From Polytrichum commune (Eukaryota; Streptophyta; Polytrichopsida; Polytrichales; Polytrichaceae): 64,000 nt of DNA. The first letter of the stretch is position 1. Each line of letters begins with the position of its first letter. Under the pieces are notes generated by a model. That model saw only the letters and a list, made by a program, of their open reading frames with translations. It was not told the DNA's origin and made no database searches. Below, one piece after another: positions 10,131-22,800 of the stretch. A program made the translations under genes and the position numbers. The stretch lies in the NCBI GenBank assembly GCA_950295325.1, contig OX485803.1:22382001-22446000 (forward strand), read 5' to 3'.

Positions 10131-11463
10131 CCAAGGTATTTCACGATGATCAATTTTATATTGGGATGCGAGAGGCAACCAAATGGCCGGTGGGGTGCAA
10201 CGGAACATTCTTAACCACTGGAAGGTCAAATATGGTTTTTTGGACATTTTTCATGAGGTCAAGTGGAGGCCACACACGCCCAAAACCGGAGGCTTTTCAG
10301 CCGTCTCGGATCGGAGAGGTGAAACCGGATGTTTAGATCTAGTTATTAAATTTTTAACATCTAAGACCCAATGTTGGGATTTCATTGGCTCCGGAAATGA
10401 TGGGCCGTGGTTTCACCCCATCATTTTTTAAGAGCTAGCAGTATGGTGGGGAGGCAAACCCCGGCTCCTAGTTGCCAATTCCATGAAGAATCGACTTTTT
10501 TTTATTTTATTTAGCTCCCGAAGTGCTAGGAAGGTGGCCTCAATGGGGGAAAACAACAGTTTTAGAGCTTGTGTGCCCCTCCCCTTTTCAAAGAGTCATA
10601 AATAAGGGCCGTTTTATAAATTTGACTAGGGACCGCAAGAAGAAATGATTCATGCTTTAAGGTGGTCATGGTTGGTGGTCAGAAGACCATGACCAACCAA
10701 AATCCACATCACATTTTAAAAGACTTGGTCAAACTCATGCTTAGACCGAGATCAGTGTTTTTTTGGGGGGGGTCTTCATGAGGTCAAACTGCACCAAAAA
10801 TAGTAAGGTGATTTTCTCTCCTTTTAGAACAAAAATTTGACAGAGAAAAGGGTCCAATCAGCCAATGTAACAATGTGGTTTCTTTGGTGAGTTGGTGCCA
10901 ACTCCGTATCAAATGTCACATATGCAACCTATGTTGTCACCAACACATTAGCCATCCTAGCTCCTCCCTTGTGGCCTAACTCCAAGTTTTAGGAAAAATT
11001 TACAACCTAGCATCAACTTTAAATTTGGAAAAGAAAAAAGAAAAAAAACACAAAGCCAAATGGTTTTCTTCATTGTGCATTGTGCAGCCAACATGCAATT
11101 AAAACTCATAAAACCCTATAAAAAAACCCATAGTTGGGATGTTGTGTTTTCAATATAATTTTAGGTGATCTTGTGTAGACCAATAAGAGATTTTAGAAAA
11201 GGGTGTTCATGGTCACTAATGTAAATCTACCCTAAGTCTAATCTAGATCAAGCAAACTTTACGTGTTCGGTTTTCTAGTGCTACATCTTTGTGCCAAATT
11301 TGGGCCGACTCAAGGTTTTTATATATATTTAATTCATATTAAAAAACAAAGTGAGATATTGGTGTTTTGCCTATGCGTATCTCCAGTGGTTTTGGGTCAG
11401 TGAATTGGATTGAGATCATATGCACAAGGGTGGGCAACAAAGGAAAACTGATCTTGGCAACTA
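10131..11463. other. Intergenic, no gene seen
   Basis: AT-rich sequence with short open frames only. 10661-10705 holds a partial inverted repeat built from GGTCATGGTTGGT and GACCATGACCAACC. Nothing else stands out. Confidence 0.4.
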
Positions 11464-11685
11464 CACTATTGTATCTAATTAGTGTGGCTTACCATTTGGA
11501 GTTAAGTGTTGCTATAACTTTCTAGCAACATTGTCATTTTTTTTTTCAATTAAGCTATATCATATTCTATGGTGTGCATACTATTAACTACTTGTGTTAT
11601 TTGGGTGAAAACTGACGTTCTCGACAAAATGTCATAACACTACATAACTCCAAATGGTAAATCACAATAATTGGACGAAATAGCG
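11464..11685. mobile_element. MITE family A, copy 3 (222 bp)
   Basis: Left end CACTATTGTATCTAATTAGT; right end, inward, CGCTATTTCGTCCAATTATT; TA on both sides (11462-11463, 11686-11687). The subterminal TTTGGAGTTAAGTGTTGCTA is typical of the family. Confidence 0.85.
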
Positions 11686-12523
11686 TATATCTTGGTTATG
11701 ATGGAAACTAGGTTGCCTTAAAGTAACAATACATAAAACCGTTAAAATAAGTTGATTCGGCCAGAAAGAGTGGCTTGAAATTTGTGCAATATTTTTTAGA
11801 GATAAAGTAGAGGAGATGATGAGGAATGCAAGTTGTTTTGTACCTTAATTCCCTCCAAATATTTACTTACAATTTTCCAAAGAGGCAAGTAAGTCGAACC
11901 CCCTACTTGTTTAGTAGATTCTCCTTGATTTTTAACATCAAAATATCATACTATGCATACAAATGCACACACAACGGTTAACTGAATGGCACCCAAAAGT
12001 GATCCCAAGTGACGTGAAACAAGACATGTATGGCCAATGGCTACATCCAGCCTATCATTGCATCCTTTTCGGGCCATCACTTTTACTATTAGCCGCTTTT
12101 GGGTCCACACAAGAATCATTCTACTCCTAGTCTAATGCACCAATAGAGGTCATTCACCGTTTTCCCTTTTCTTTTTCACCGGTCATTGCTAGTCATCTCT
12201 TTCCGAGATTTACTGCTATCATGAAGATTTTTTTGTCCTACTCACAATAACCTCACTAGATATAATGTATCGCAATTTTGCCCATTCACTTTAGTACATA
12301 TAAGACATAAACTCCTACCGAGATTAAGAAATACCCTCATATGTTATGGGTCAGTCAATGGTCCTAGCGTGGGGCATGATATTAGAGATATGCATGCTAC
12401 ACCTCTCTCACGGTTCACCCATTCCCATGAGCCCATTTCTTACTTACTTGATACATTTAACTGTTAGTGTATATTTGGTGGGGGGAAGGGTTGGCAAATG
12501 TAGTTAATATTGGCTCCCTCTAA

Positions 12524-13022
12524 GGGCCACTTCACACACGAGACTGAGTGCCCGTGACCATTACATTTCAAGCACTCTCATTGGTGGAAAAGGCGGAGCC
12601 GGTCCAAGTTTGCCTCACACTATGCTTGAGGGACCAACAGAGTATGTGAATGCAAGATGGATGTAAAGTCTACATGGATTCCTACATGGCATCAAATGGA
12701 TCATGTTTCATGGTCACGGCGATTGTTTTCAAAAACCACCTCTTGGATGTAGGCCTAACACAAAACAAGGAGACCATGGCACTCCGAACGCTCACAATTG
12801 TTGATTTATTCTATTTTATCATGTGTGAGGACCCACATGAATAGAAATTCATTGAAATAGCATTTGGTTGAGGGCCCGGTCACATATGACTTCACACTAC
12901 ACTTGAGGATCCGTGACCGCACTACATGATTTTGGAGGTGTGTTGGGACGGCCTTTGGACACTTTCTTTTGAGCTCTCACAATTTCATGGTCACGGCTCT
13001 TGGCTCATGTGTGAAGTGGCCC
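12524..13022. mobile_element. Tourist-like (PIF/Harbinger-type) MITE, copy 1 (499 bp)
   Basis: The terminal repeats are GGGCCACTTCACACACGAGA (left) and, inward from the right, GGGCCACTTCACACATGAG. The flanking TAA triplets at 12521-12523 and 13023-13025 are the TWA duplication expected for this superfamily. The interior has repeats of GGTCACGG and GTGACCA type. A second copy is at 52786-53127. Confidence 0.8.
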
Positions 13023-13223
13023 TAACTCAACAAAAAACTTACTTAACATTTGCATCGTTAAATATCATGGGCCACGTGGCGGAGTGTAGAGCCTTGCTGT
13101 TGTTAACTTTACTCAAGAATATCAAGAATGTTTTGTATGAAGATGGAATTTTTTCTCATTGCTAACAATAATATTCTTGTATTGTAACATTGTTTGTGCG
13201 ATTTCATGTAATAGGTGAGTAAA

Positions 13224-13323
13224 GGTTAGTTTTCATGTACGCTGCTCACCCACCGAATTCTCCTGGTAAAGTCTACATTTCCACTAGAATCTGGTGGGCG
13301 AGCAACCTACATGAAAACTAACC
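13224..13323. repeat. Foldback element family I, copy 1 (100 bp)
   Basis: GGTTAGTTTTCATGTACGCT-GCTCACCCACC pairs with the inverse GGTGGGCGAGCAACC-TACATGAAAACTAACC across a short loop (GGTAAAGTCTACATTTCC). The arms are about 38 bp with few mismatches. A relative is at 36899-37020. Confidence 0.85.
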
Positions 13324-15244
13324 GCAAATATGTTGGCCATCACATTCTTGAGCATTATAATGTTGAGACCTTTCACACAAAACAAAATCATTCCAAATGA
13401 ATATGGGAACATCTTATGGAGGATTTTTTTTTGGCATGTGTGTTAAAATGAATCTCACCTAGGACTTAGCGAATGTGACCTCCACCCACTAGTTATCATT
13501 AGTCCTTGTTAGTGTCAATCCGCAATCATAGATATTTGCCCAAAATCATGCGAGTGATTTGTGGATAGGCCCACATCATGACGGCTTCTCATTGGATATG
13601 GCAATATGCAAGCCCGGCCCATGAAAGATTGTGACTAATCTACCTTATTACAATGTACTTTCAACATGCTTAAATGCCAACGGGGATGTTTTACTACCAT
13701 TGTCACCAACATGTGGAAGTGCACTTTTGTGTATTAAGTTTTATTAGCATTTGGTTCCCATGGCTATTGACTATATTGGCCCAATTTTCAATTTTCACAC
13801 TCTAAACATAATATTATTCCATTCTATGTATAGCATCTAACATGGGAAACACTTGACACCAATACAAATAATGAACAATATTGGTATAAATAGTGCGAAT
13901 ATTGTGAATAATGTCAGTAATTTCAATGATAGTGCTATTAAGAATGATATTTTTAGTGAATAATATTGGGATGAAAAGTGTTTCCTATGAAAAGTGTCGT
14001 GTGAATAGTCCCGGGAACATAACTCCACCCAAATTTCAAGTGTTAGCCTAAATGTATGAATATTGAAAAAATAGTCTAACTTTGTTAGGGGGGGGGGGCA
14101 CATAACATAATGGATTTTTTCAGGGTTAGGGAACCAACCCACATGGTTGAATAATGTTGTGAATGTTAGTTGAATGGTGAGTATGTGTTCTAGACTTTTA
14201 TGGCTTACTAATGTTATGCAAGCATTTATGCTTGACGGTAAGGTCACTTATGTAGTCACTCATATTAATTGAACACTTATATTTGAGTGGTTATATGGCA
14301 AGTTTTGTACACTAGCATGTGCAATTTGGTTGCCTTCACAAATAGGTTGCCTCTTTACCCACGCAAATTACCTTGGACCAAAATAAGATCACAACAACTT
14401 ATAACTTTGCTCATCTATCCATATGGATAAAAAATTTACAATAAAAAATTTAAAACATAGTTCATGTATTTTGTTATTGTGGTAACAAATATTCAAAATA
14501 GTGTAGAATGTCGATTGCGTGAGGCATCAACCTCATTTGCACATATGAGCGTGGTTCAAAATGAACATCGAAAAATGTGTCAGGATGAGATTGGCCCACA
14601 TGTGTGTTGAAAATACATTAACCATTCTAGATTCAACTGTTAACATGATTGGGATACCTTTATTTGGGGTGATCACTTGACCTCTCTCATAACTTTTACA
14701 TCTCAAACTTGAGATGACAATCTGCGTAACTAGCAATTGCTAACCGGCATGAGACAATTCTTGATTTGATCCAACGACCAAGATTGTACATGGCCTTAGA
14801 AGTGCCAACATTAGGACCCACATACCCAAGTCAAAGGAAATCCTCAATGATTGACTTTTATTGGAACCCGAGACTAAACCATATTTAATTAGGTTAGTTG
14901 GAAGGTGCTCACGCTTTTCAATATGCTTGAAGTTGGCTCCTTGTGTACCATGACAAATGAACACTAGATCTTGTGATGTCAAGTTAACCCATCCATCGTG
15001 GATAAAAGGGCTCTAGATGAATACAAGTTCCCTTTAAGTTGAGGACCGGTTCATTCCAACTATATTTCATTTGATTAATTCATGGTTTTTGATCCCATTG
15101 TTAGAGTCAATTAATTAGCTAGAGATAGAAAGTTTCAAGATATAGAATACTTTAGTATAGTTTCACCTTTCCAATAAATGAGTTGACCTAGACACTATGA
15201 AATGCTATCCACAAAAGACAATTTGTACTTAGGTACAAAATATT
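13324..15244. other. Intergenic, no gene seen
   Basis: An open frame on the minus strand at 13837-14247 (136 codons) is low-complexity and matches nothing I know. 14740-14840 carries the GAGACAATTC...GATCCAACGACCAAGA repeat also seen near 4590 and 51520. A run of G lies near 14090. Confidence 0.4.
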
Positions 15245-18200
15245 TTGTACTTGATCATACTTTCCAAAAACACTAATTGTATTATTATTTGGTTTGGGGG
15301 GATGGGTGTGTGGCTAGTTATGGGAGGCCCTAGTATACATAATATGTCGGGTCTTAGTCGGGCCATGCATGTGCATGTGTTGGGGAGGCATTTGCATTAC
15401 ATTAACCATTTTGGGATTGTGATGTTTTGGGGCCGGTTGTGTTGGTTGTTGGCATTTACTAGGGTATAGCGCCTTGTGTGTTTGTTGGATTGGAGTGTGT
15501 GGGCTATTTGGTGTACTGCTTTGTTGTGTTGGGCTATGGAAAGGCCTTCTATTTGTGGGTGGGTGCAAGTGGAGAGTAGGTGTGGCCACGTGTCAATTTC
15601 ATGGTTTGGACAAAGTGTATAGTTGGGGTTGGGATATGTTAGTGACCATAAGATGCTCTTTTGGTGGTTTCCCATGTATTGGGAGTATCAAAATTTGAAG
15701 GATTGTGTGATTTGTGCATCAAATTTGTCAGAGGCTTTCCAAAAGTGGTTTGAGAGGTTTTGATTGATTTGCTTGTTAAACACCCATTTGTCAACATATG
15801 TGATTTTGGATTTTGCAATTCGTAGTTCTTGTTTGCAGTGGTATTTGTTTATTTATGTTTGGAGGTTGTAGATTTCTCCATGATGTTCGTTTGTTGAGAT
15901 TTTGTTGAGCCAATAAGGTATGATTTGCACAATGTGTGTGTGGGATGTGGGGGTTGGTTTGTTGCGGGTGGTTCCTTTGTTTGCTAGTTGGTCCACAATT
16001 TTGTTGCCCAAGATTCAGGTGTGCGCTCTAACTTTTGTGTTGTTATGTTTTGTTTTGGTCCATAGAATTTGGTGGACTATGGCTGAGATAAGTAGTTTGT
16101 CAAGGTGATTGTGTTGTGATGAGGGGTGGTGGATGTGGTTGTTAATGAGATATATGTTGTTAAGGTTGTCAATACATATGTATTTGTTTTGTGATCGGTA
16201 TGTTATAGCGGTGGGGGCAATGAATAGAGCATAAAGTTCCGTGCGTAGTATGTTTGGTAGTCCAAAGAGTCTTTTTTCCAATACGGATGTCATTATTTAA
16301 TCTATATACTCATGAGCCAACAATGTTTACTATGTCGTGCTTGTTTGGCAGTATGAAGGACCCATATGTGTATATGCATTGTTGATTTATATTTGGGGGC
16401 ATTTATGTGGTAGAACATGTTAGGGAGGGAAAGGGGGGGGGGGGTTTGTATTGCCATGTAAGGTTGATGGGGTGGTTTTTGGGGTTGCTTGCCGTAGTTT
16501 TGTGAATTTGACTTTATAATCTATGGGTGTGGGTTGTGTGGGGTTGGTTTTCACATGTGTGTTGTCAAGTTCCAAGATGTTGGGTGTAAGGTTTTAAATT
16601 AGTTTTTAGTTTCCTGGAGGGGTTCTTTGGTTGTGGATGCATATTATTGATGTGTATTAGTTTTCATGTTGGTGTAGGTATTGGGGTCATTCGGGTGTGG
16701 GGTTGTATTCTAAGGTGTTTGGGGGGGGGGGGGATGGTGAGGATTGAATGCATATCTTTGTGCATTTGTAAGATTTTTGGGGTGTGGTGGTTGCATATGA
16801 TTATAGTTGTAGTGGAGGATTTTCTTTGGTGGCCATTCTTGCCTAGTGGATAGCTTCTAAATGGATTTATGGTTTGGTAGGTGCACTATTCCGACACCCA
16901 TCCATTTCGAGGATTTTGCAGGCTTCTATCTTGGCAGTATGTCCTATGTTGGCAAGTTCATTGACCCATTGTTATATCGCTAAGTTATCTTGTGGGGTAA
17001 GTGGTAGGATGATATTTGAAGGGTTGAATGTCTGGGTGGGTAATCCAAGTGGGGTAGAGTTGGGTGTTGATTATGCGTATGGCTTTCTTTATGAGATGCT
17101 ATGTTTTTAGATGTTGCTTCCAAACTTTTTGTTGTTTGCAAGGAAGGAAACCTCCTTGTTAGCGGGTGCAATGCGGCAAGGAGAGGTAGCATCTTTGTTT
17201 ATACAAGTCTCATCGATGATATTGAGTGTGTTTATGATGTATTGGAATTTATTTTGGAAGGATTCCCATTTAGTGGGGGTAATTGATGGGTTTTGTGGAA
17301 TTGTAGTTAGTAGTTGTGATTCTAGACCAGTGGCTTCTTGAAACTTAATGAGGGGTGTTTGTATCTTTTCTTGGGGGATTGGGTAGATCATTTTTGGTTG
17401 ATGTTTTGGTGATTGGTGTGATTTTCGGGCCAGTTGTACAAAGTTGAGTGTGAGGTTGACTAGGTAATGGTATGAGTTCTACTTTTGGTTAATTAAGCTT
17501 TGGTATTTTGGTAGGGTGTGAAGTGGGATGTTGGTGTAAAAACCATCTATAAGGCTAGTGGAGGTGTAGTTTTGGCCACCATGTCGTCGAGAAGGTTTCA
17601 TTGTTGTGGCTGGGGTGAAGGGATAGGCCTTGCATAAATTGTGCCTAGTCTTTGTCCTTTCGGTTAGGGATTTGGAAAATGTCATCGTCTATGCATCCAA
17701 CTAGGAGGATGTCTCTATTGAAGTCCTCTGTTAATATCACTTTGGGTGTAGGGTGGTTTTTGGTAAGGAATTTGATCTAGTCTTTGATTATTGGGATGAG
17801 TGGAAGCTTGGTGGGATGTGAGGGCATGTATAGGTTTATCATGAGGAGTGGTGTGAGTGGTTTTTTAGAAAATTTTAAAGACTAGTAGTGTGGTGATATG
17901 TTCCTTGGTGTGGGGATTTTGGTAATATTTTCAATAGAGTATATGTTTTTGTGGATCATGGCAAGGGCGCCACCTCTTGGGGGTTTAGATGTTGTGAATT
18001 GTGGGTTACTTTGTAGATTCGTCTCATTTGTGTGATTATAGAGGATTTTATATTCCAAGAATCAATTGTCTATGTAGGTGGTAGAATTAGTAGAATAATG
18101 GTGGGTTTGTCTTGTATGCTTTCTATTAGTTCCACAATGCATGGAAGGTTGGAACTTATATGGCATGTGTTCCATGTAATAATGTGGTGGAGGTTTGTGT

Positions 18201-19018
18201 GGGTTGTGTGGGCAAGGTAATGTTTGGGTTTGGTGTGAATCCGGTTATGAGTAGCTACATTTGATGAGTTTGTGGATCAATTGACTTGGGATGGATGGGA
18301 GTTTTTGCTGGAGTTGTCATGCTATGATATCTCTTCCGTGTGATTTGTTGATTAATATGTTCACATGCGGTTGTGGTTGGGGAGGTTGGTGGGTTGGGCG
18401 TTGTGACTAGTTGTGATGGATGGGGAGGTCCTTTATGTTGGAACAAGCATGTGTGTGGGAGGGCTTCAAGTTGTCTAAGGATGGTAAGGCACCTTGGGTC
18501 AAGTTGCCTAGCAAGTTGTTGGTCACATTGGTAAGGGATGGGGCTAATAGCTACCATGAAGGCATAGAGTTGGAAGTGGGGTGGGTATTTCAATAGGAGG
18601 GAACTATGTCTTCTCGGATTCCGGAGGTGATTATGATTATTAATATGTATGTAATGTCTTCAAGGTGCAAGTAGGATGTTTTTAATCTTAGGGTGTTGGG
18701 CATGACTTCATGCTTATGTCTTTGTGTACATTCTTTTGGAAGGTTTTTTAGTATGTGTTTGAGTGGTCCAGGCTTTGGTTGGATGTCACCTCCAATTAGT
18801 GTAAGCATGCTTAGGTCTATTAGGCCTATCTTACTTAAGTCTAATAGTGCACTTTCATTGGGAGGTAGAAATATAACATTGATGTCATCGAAAATATATG
18901 CTACAATGTTTTCTTCATGAATAGCATTATGGATAGACATTTTCATCCTTTCACCTCTTAATACAAAATTTACAAAGGAAAATTTGAATATATAAATATG
19001 AACCCCTTCAAAATACAC
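15245..19018 (-). mobile_element. Decayed non-LTR retrotransposon (LINE) with endonuclease and RNase H remnants
   Basis: The minus strand, read in shifting frames, carries the parts of one LINE in order. The N-terminal segment (18593-19018) has GGDIQPKPGPL at 18764-18790. An AP-type endonuclease remnant (about 17.7-18.2 kb) shows INLYMPSHP and EDFNRD. A linker with KWESFQNKFQYIINTL follows at about 17.1-17.4 kb. An RNase H remnant (about 16.0-16.4 kb) shows IYTYGS, LRTELYALFIAP and ICIDNLNN, and the C-terminal CTHPQIEGLSIAQHNKAVHQ lies near 15.5 kb. I found no reverse transcriptase catalytic core; the roughly 0.6 kb left for it is too short. Many frameshifts and stops make it non-autonomous. 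A second fragment of the family is at 3100-3875 on the plus strand. Confidence 0.8.
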
Positions 19019-20470
19019 TACCTAGTTGGCGGAGGTGATACCAAGAAATTTTGTGGGAGTATTTAGGATCCTACCCATGTATGATGCAATGATATGTGAG
19101 AACATACTTGGTTGATGTTAAGAAGCACAATATCATGCAAAGATGTATATGTATCAAAAGATTGCCATGAAAAGACTGAAGAATATTTGTGTAATAAACT
19201 AAAAAAATCAAGTCAATATCATATTGATTCATGTGGACATGACCAAGATGATGTCAACATTCCATTTTTGCTTTTCAATGGAATTGTGCTCAAAGGAGTG
19301 AAAACTTCATCAATAGCCACACACGGAGACCGATTTAATTGGGCCAAGGCTTCAAGAAGTACATTGACACCGACGTCTTATTGGCATTGATTGTTCATGC
19401 GAATGGCCTTGTGACTACATCATGCATTTCACGTGTGGAAATGAATGTTGAAAACATAGCCCCACCCAAACTACGGGAGCACGATGAGCTAGGCGCCATT
19501 CCGAATACCATTCTAGAAGCATATGCTCTTTGCGTATGCACATACTAGTAGTATGGGATATTGGATACATATGTCATCATACATTTATTTGAATTTATAT
19601 TGGAAAAAACCATGAATGATGATTCAAGGTTGACATTTCCAATGAAAACAAATACAATGGAATACTTGTAATTGACATTAAATTATATTTTGCGAGTTCT
19701 TTGCGGTTTGATCAAGGGTGGAGCATTTCTCATTCACACCAACCTACGGTTGGGGTCATCCCTTTGGACCATTCTAATCATAGCCTTTACACAACAAAAG
19801 TCAACCACTTTTGGTTCTCCTAGGCACTCGGGGGTTAACATTGTGGTTCAAGGACCTACTACCTTGGAGGGGGTTGTGGTCTAGCACTAGGTTATCTAGG
19901 TTGAAAAGTGTTGAAAAGCTTTGAGTTAGGTGCTCATTATATGAAGTAATCATTTTACTATTAATTTGTTGCCCTATATATATATATATATATATGATTT
20001 AGGGTGGCCCAAGATATTTATCATCAACACATGTAAATGATCTTGTAAGTATTGGGCGGCATCCAAATAAGGGAACATAAGACTCTTGTTACTACACGAT
20101 AAGTCATGAAGATCACTCTAATGAATATGGCACATCAATTATAATGCCCCACCACCCCAATGGTCAATCTCTCAAAAATGATGCACCATACTTAAACACA
20201 CATTGTAGCATATTTAAGGTAGGAGAAATTGCTTCCACTCACGTCAGTGCCTTTAAAACCCGATTTATTGTTCATTTCCTTTCTTCTACCTTCAATTTAT
20301 GCAGCAAAACGAGAACCCTAGTTTTTTTTGTGAGAACAACTTCATGCCTATTCATGATGATTTCCCAAAATTGTCTTTGATCAATCGAGTTCCTCTTAAT
20401 GAAGGATCCACAATTTATTGTTTATGTTTTCCCCATTGTAGGTACATTATTTGCAAAATCATCTCAACTA
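19019..20470. other. Intergenic; no recognisable gene
   Basis: Short open frames at 19112-19548 contain no motif I recognise and may be upstream LINE or other repeat sequence. A TA microsatellite lies at about 19976-19995. 19900-20440 is anonymous. Confidence 0.4.
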
Positions 20471-20687
20471 CATTGATTATCCCAATCAATGCATGTTATT
20501 ATTTGGAGTTATGCAATGTTATACCTATTCAAAGAGAATGTCATATATTACCAAGCAAAGTCATTTATGTTCTATAATGTCCGAACAACCTAATGAACTT
20601 CTGTTAGTAAAAATTGAACTCCAGAGTAAGATGTTATGGCACTGCATAACTCCGAATACTAACATGCACTAATCGGGATAACCAAAG
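20471..20687. mobile_element. MITE family A, copy 4, diverged (217 bp)
   Basis: Left end CATTGATTATCCCAATCAAT, right end inward CTTTGGTTATCCCGATTAGT; both are followed inward by a TTTGGAGTTATGCA-like motif. TA flanks it at 20469-20470 and 20688-20689. It is more diverged than the other copies. Confidence 0.7.
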
Positions 20688-20790
20688 TATTGAATGTAAT
20701 TAATGATGATACGAAAGGGAAACCAAAAAGTTGGGATATGATAAGAGAGGTTGTCCCACCAAACCAAAACCCCCTCCCTCGATATGGCCA

Positions 20791-20947
20791 CATAACATTA
20801 CTCAACACTCACTTTTTGTTCAGTGGGCCCTCGGAATATAATAGTCAAACGCTTGAAAAGTTAAGCATGATGCTCAACTTTTCGAGCATCCGACTATTAT
20901 ATTCTGAGGGCACATCAAAATAATAGTAGGTGATGAATAATGTTATG
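20791..20947. repeat. Long foldback (about 75-bp arms, 157 bp)
   Basis: CATAACATTACTCAACACTC at the left pairs with the inverse of GTGATGAATAATGTTATG at the right. The inner arm GGCCCTCGGAATATAATAGT pairs with ACTATTATATTCTGAGGGC, and GCTTGAAAAGTTAAGCAT pairs with ATGCTCAACTTTTCGAGC next to the tip. A transcript of either strand would form a long hairpin with a tiny loop. It may be a foldback MITE or a young small-RNA locus. Confidence 0.85.
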
Positions 20948-22800
20948 CAAACCTAGACACCCACCTTTTGAGTCAAGCCCCCACCAACAGTACCGAGGTA
21001 AAGGAGGTATAGTAAAAAACTAACCCCCATATATTTGGGATGAATTTATCTCCAATGGATCCCTCTAGACATATTCGAAGACCTTGATGTTGATTTTGGA
21101 GTTAAATCACATAAAAGAGAAAACTAAAAATTACATGCTATATTATACTTGATTACATTTTCACCTAGGGCAAAGTTTGGTGGGCCCCATATCAAAGTGG
21201 TGGGTGTCTAGCCCTAGCCTTTGATACATATTCTTGGTCGCTGCAGTCATTGGCTTTGGCTTTTATAAAAAGAATAAGTGACGTGGTTCCTTAAATACCG
21301 GTCTTGTAAAGGAGTGAAGTTTTGTTGGTGTGAGAGAGAATTTTGATCATGTTATCTTTTTGTAACCTATCATCTCTTGATTGCTTATTGGAATCTCACT
21401 TTGGTACCATAGGTGCATTGCAAATGGATCACACCTTCACTATTATGTGTTTCTTCATCAAGCTTACCTAAAGTGAAAACACAATCCCCTACATTGTTAT
21501 TATTATTTTTGAATACTTAGTATCGGTGATTAGAGTCAAGAATTAGCATTTTAAACCCTAAATGAATCTAAAGAGGTGTAATTGGATGAATTAACAACAA
21601 ATTTGTAGGTGTTTATCATGTTTTGAGTTATGTGTAGGTAAGATTGGTGGGGCCCAACTCAAAGAGTAAGCTGTCAAGGAGGACACCTGAAAGGAAGATG
21701 TTTACACCAAGACCATAGTTGGGGAGCACGTATTGTTGGACGAAACCTAGGAAGTTGAGGTCTGATTCAACAAATATGGTGGTGTTATGCATGGTCTTGG
21801 TGTAAATCTAAGAGAGACCATCCCGGGGGTGGGATAAGTTTATTTGTAGACCCCATGATGTGAATTACATGATCCATCAATATATCATAACACGAAAATG
21901 ACATCCTATTTAAGGGGTTATGACTATATATATTGATTGATTTATTTATTCCCAAAGCATGCACTATTGTAGTGCCTTTACTGCAATTTTTAGGTAAGCT
22001 GGATCCTAAGGAAATTGTATTTTAAAACTCTAAAAATTAATATGCATAAATTTGATTTTTTTCTCTTTAAATTTGTGATTACCAAATATAAAATAGGCAT
22101 CATAATGATTATTTACCTATAAATACCCAAAATGGTAAAGGCACTACAATATTCTGCCAAGTCTCAAAATCAGTGAGGGCTGAAATTTGTACCGAGTGAT
22201 ACTAAATTCACGAATGCATGCTCATTTTCCATACATTTCAAGAAAAATCAGTGTGTGCTCTAAGGTGCTTGTAGAGCGATTGAAAAAACTGATATGCAAA
22301 CACTTGTTTGTCAATGGACAATGAAGAATGTTGTTATGAATAATAAATTTTTAATGAACACTGCATGGGTGAACAATACCTCCTAGATCTTTTGATGGCA
22401 CTAGTTTCATGGCGCAAAAAAATTAGCATCACCTTCACTAATTTCCCACACACACTAGTAGCCCGCCCTCGCCAATTGGGAGAATTAGTGTGGATTATCC
22501 CCATCCATTTCACCTTGGTAAAACATGGTAGGGAGGCCCACCATCGAAAAGTGGCAAGACATGCCAAGTGAGAGTCAGAGGAGGAGAGAAGACGTCGGAA
22601 GCCAAGAAGCAAGCCGACGACCAACTTTCAAAGGAAAGTTGCAGGCTATTAACTTACAATCTTACGTTTACAAGTGTCTTTCTGCGGCACCGCCAACTGC
22701 CACCGCATCCCCTCTGCACATAAGATAGTATATGCGCAGGTAACAGATCATGAATAATAACATCAAAAAGAAAAAAAGAAAAAAAAAGAGGGGAGAGAAA
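20948..22800. other. Intergenic, upstream of DGAT1
   Basis: No gene is seen. 21170-21240 and 49320-49380 share a GTGGGGCC / CTAGCCCTAGCC-like block. The minus-strand open frame at 22334-22624 has no recognisable domain. Confidence 0.4.

Noticed and set aside
13837-14247. 136-codon open frame on the minus strand
   Set aside because: It reads through AT-rich and low-complexity DNA (AATATTG/GAATA words) and gives a hydrophobic, repeat-like translation with no known motif.
18764-18790. Functional 2A ribosome-skipping site in this copy
   Set aside because: Two of the key residues differ from D-x-E-x-NPGP and the element is full of frameshifts; only a family-level hint is kept.
22334-22624. 96-codon minus-strand frame upstream of DGAT1
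   Set aside because: No recognisable domain, and it overlaps equally open plus-strand frames.
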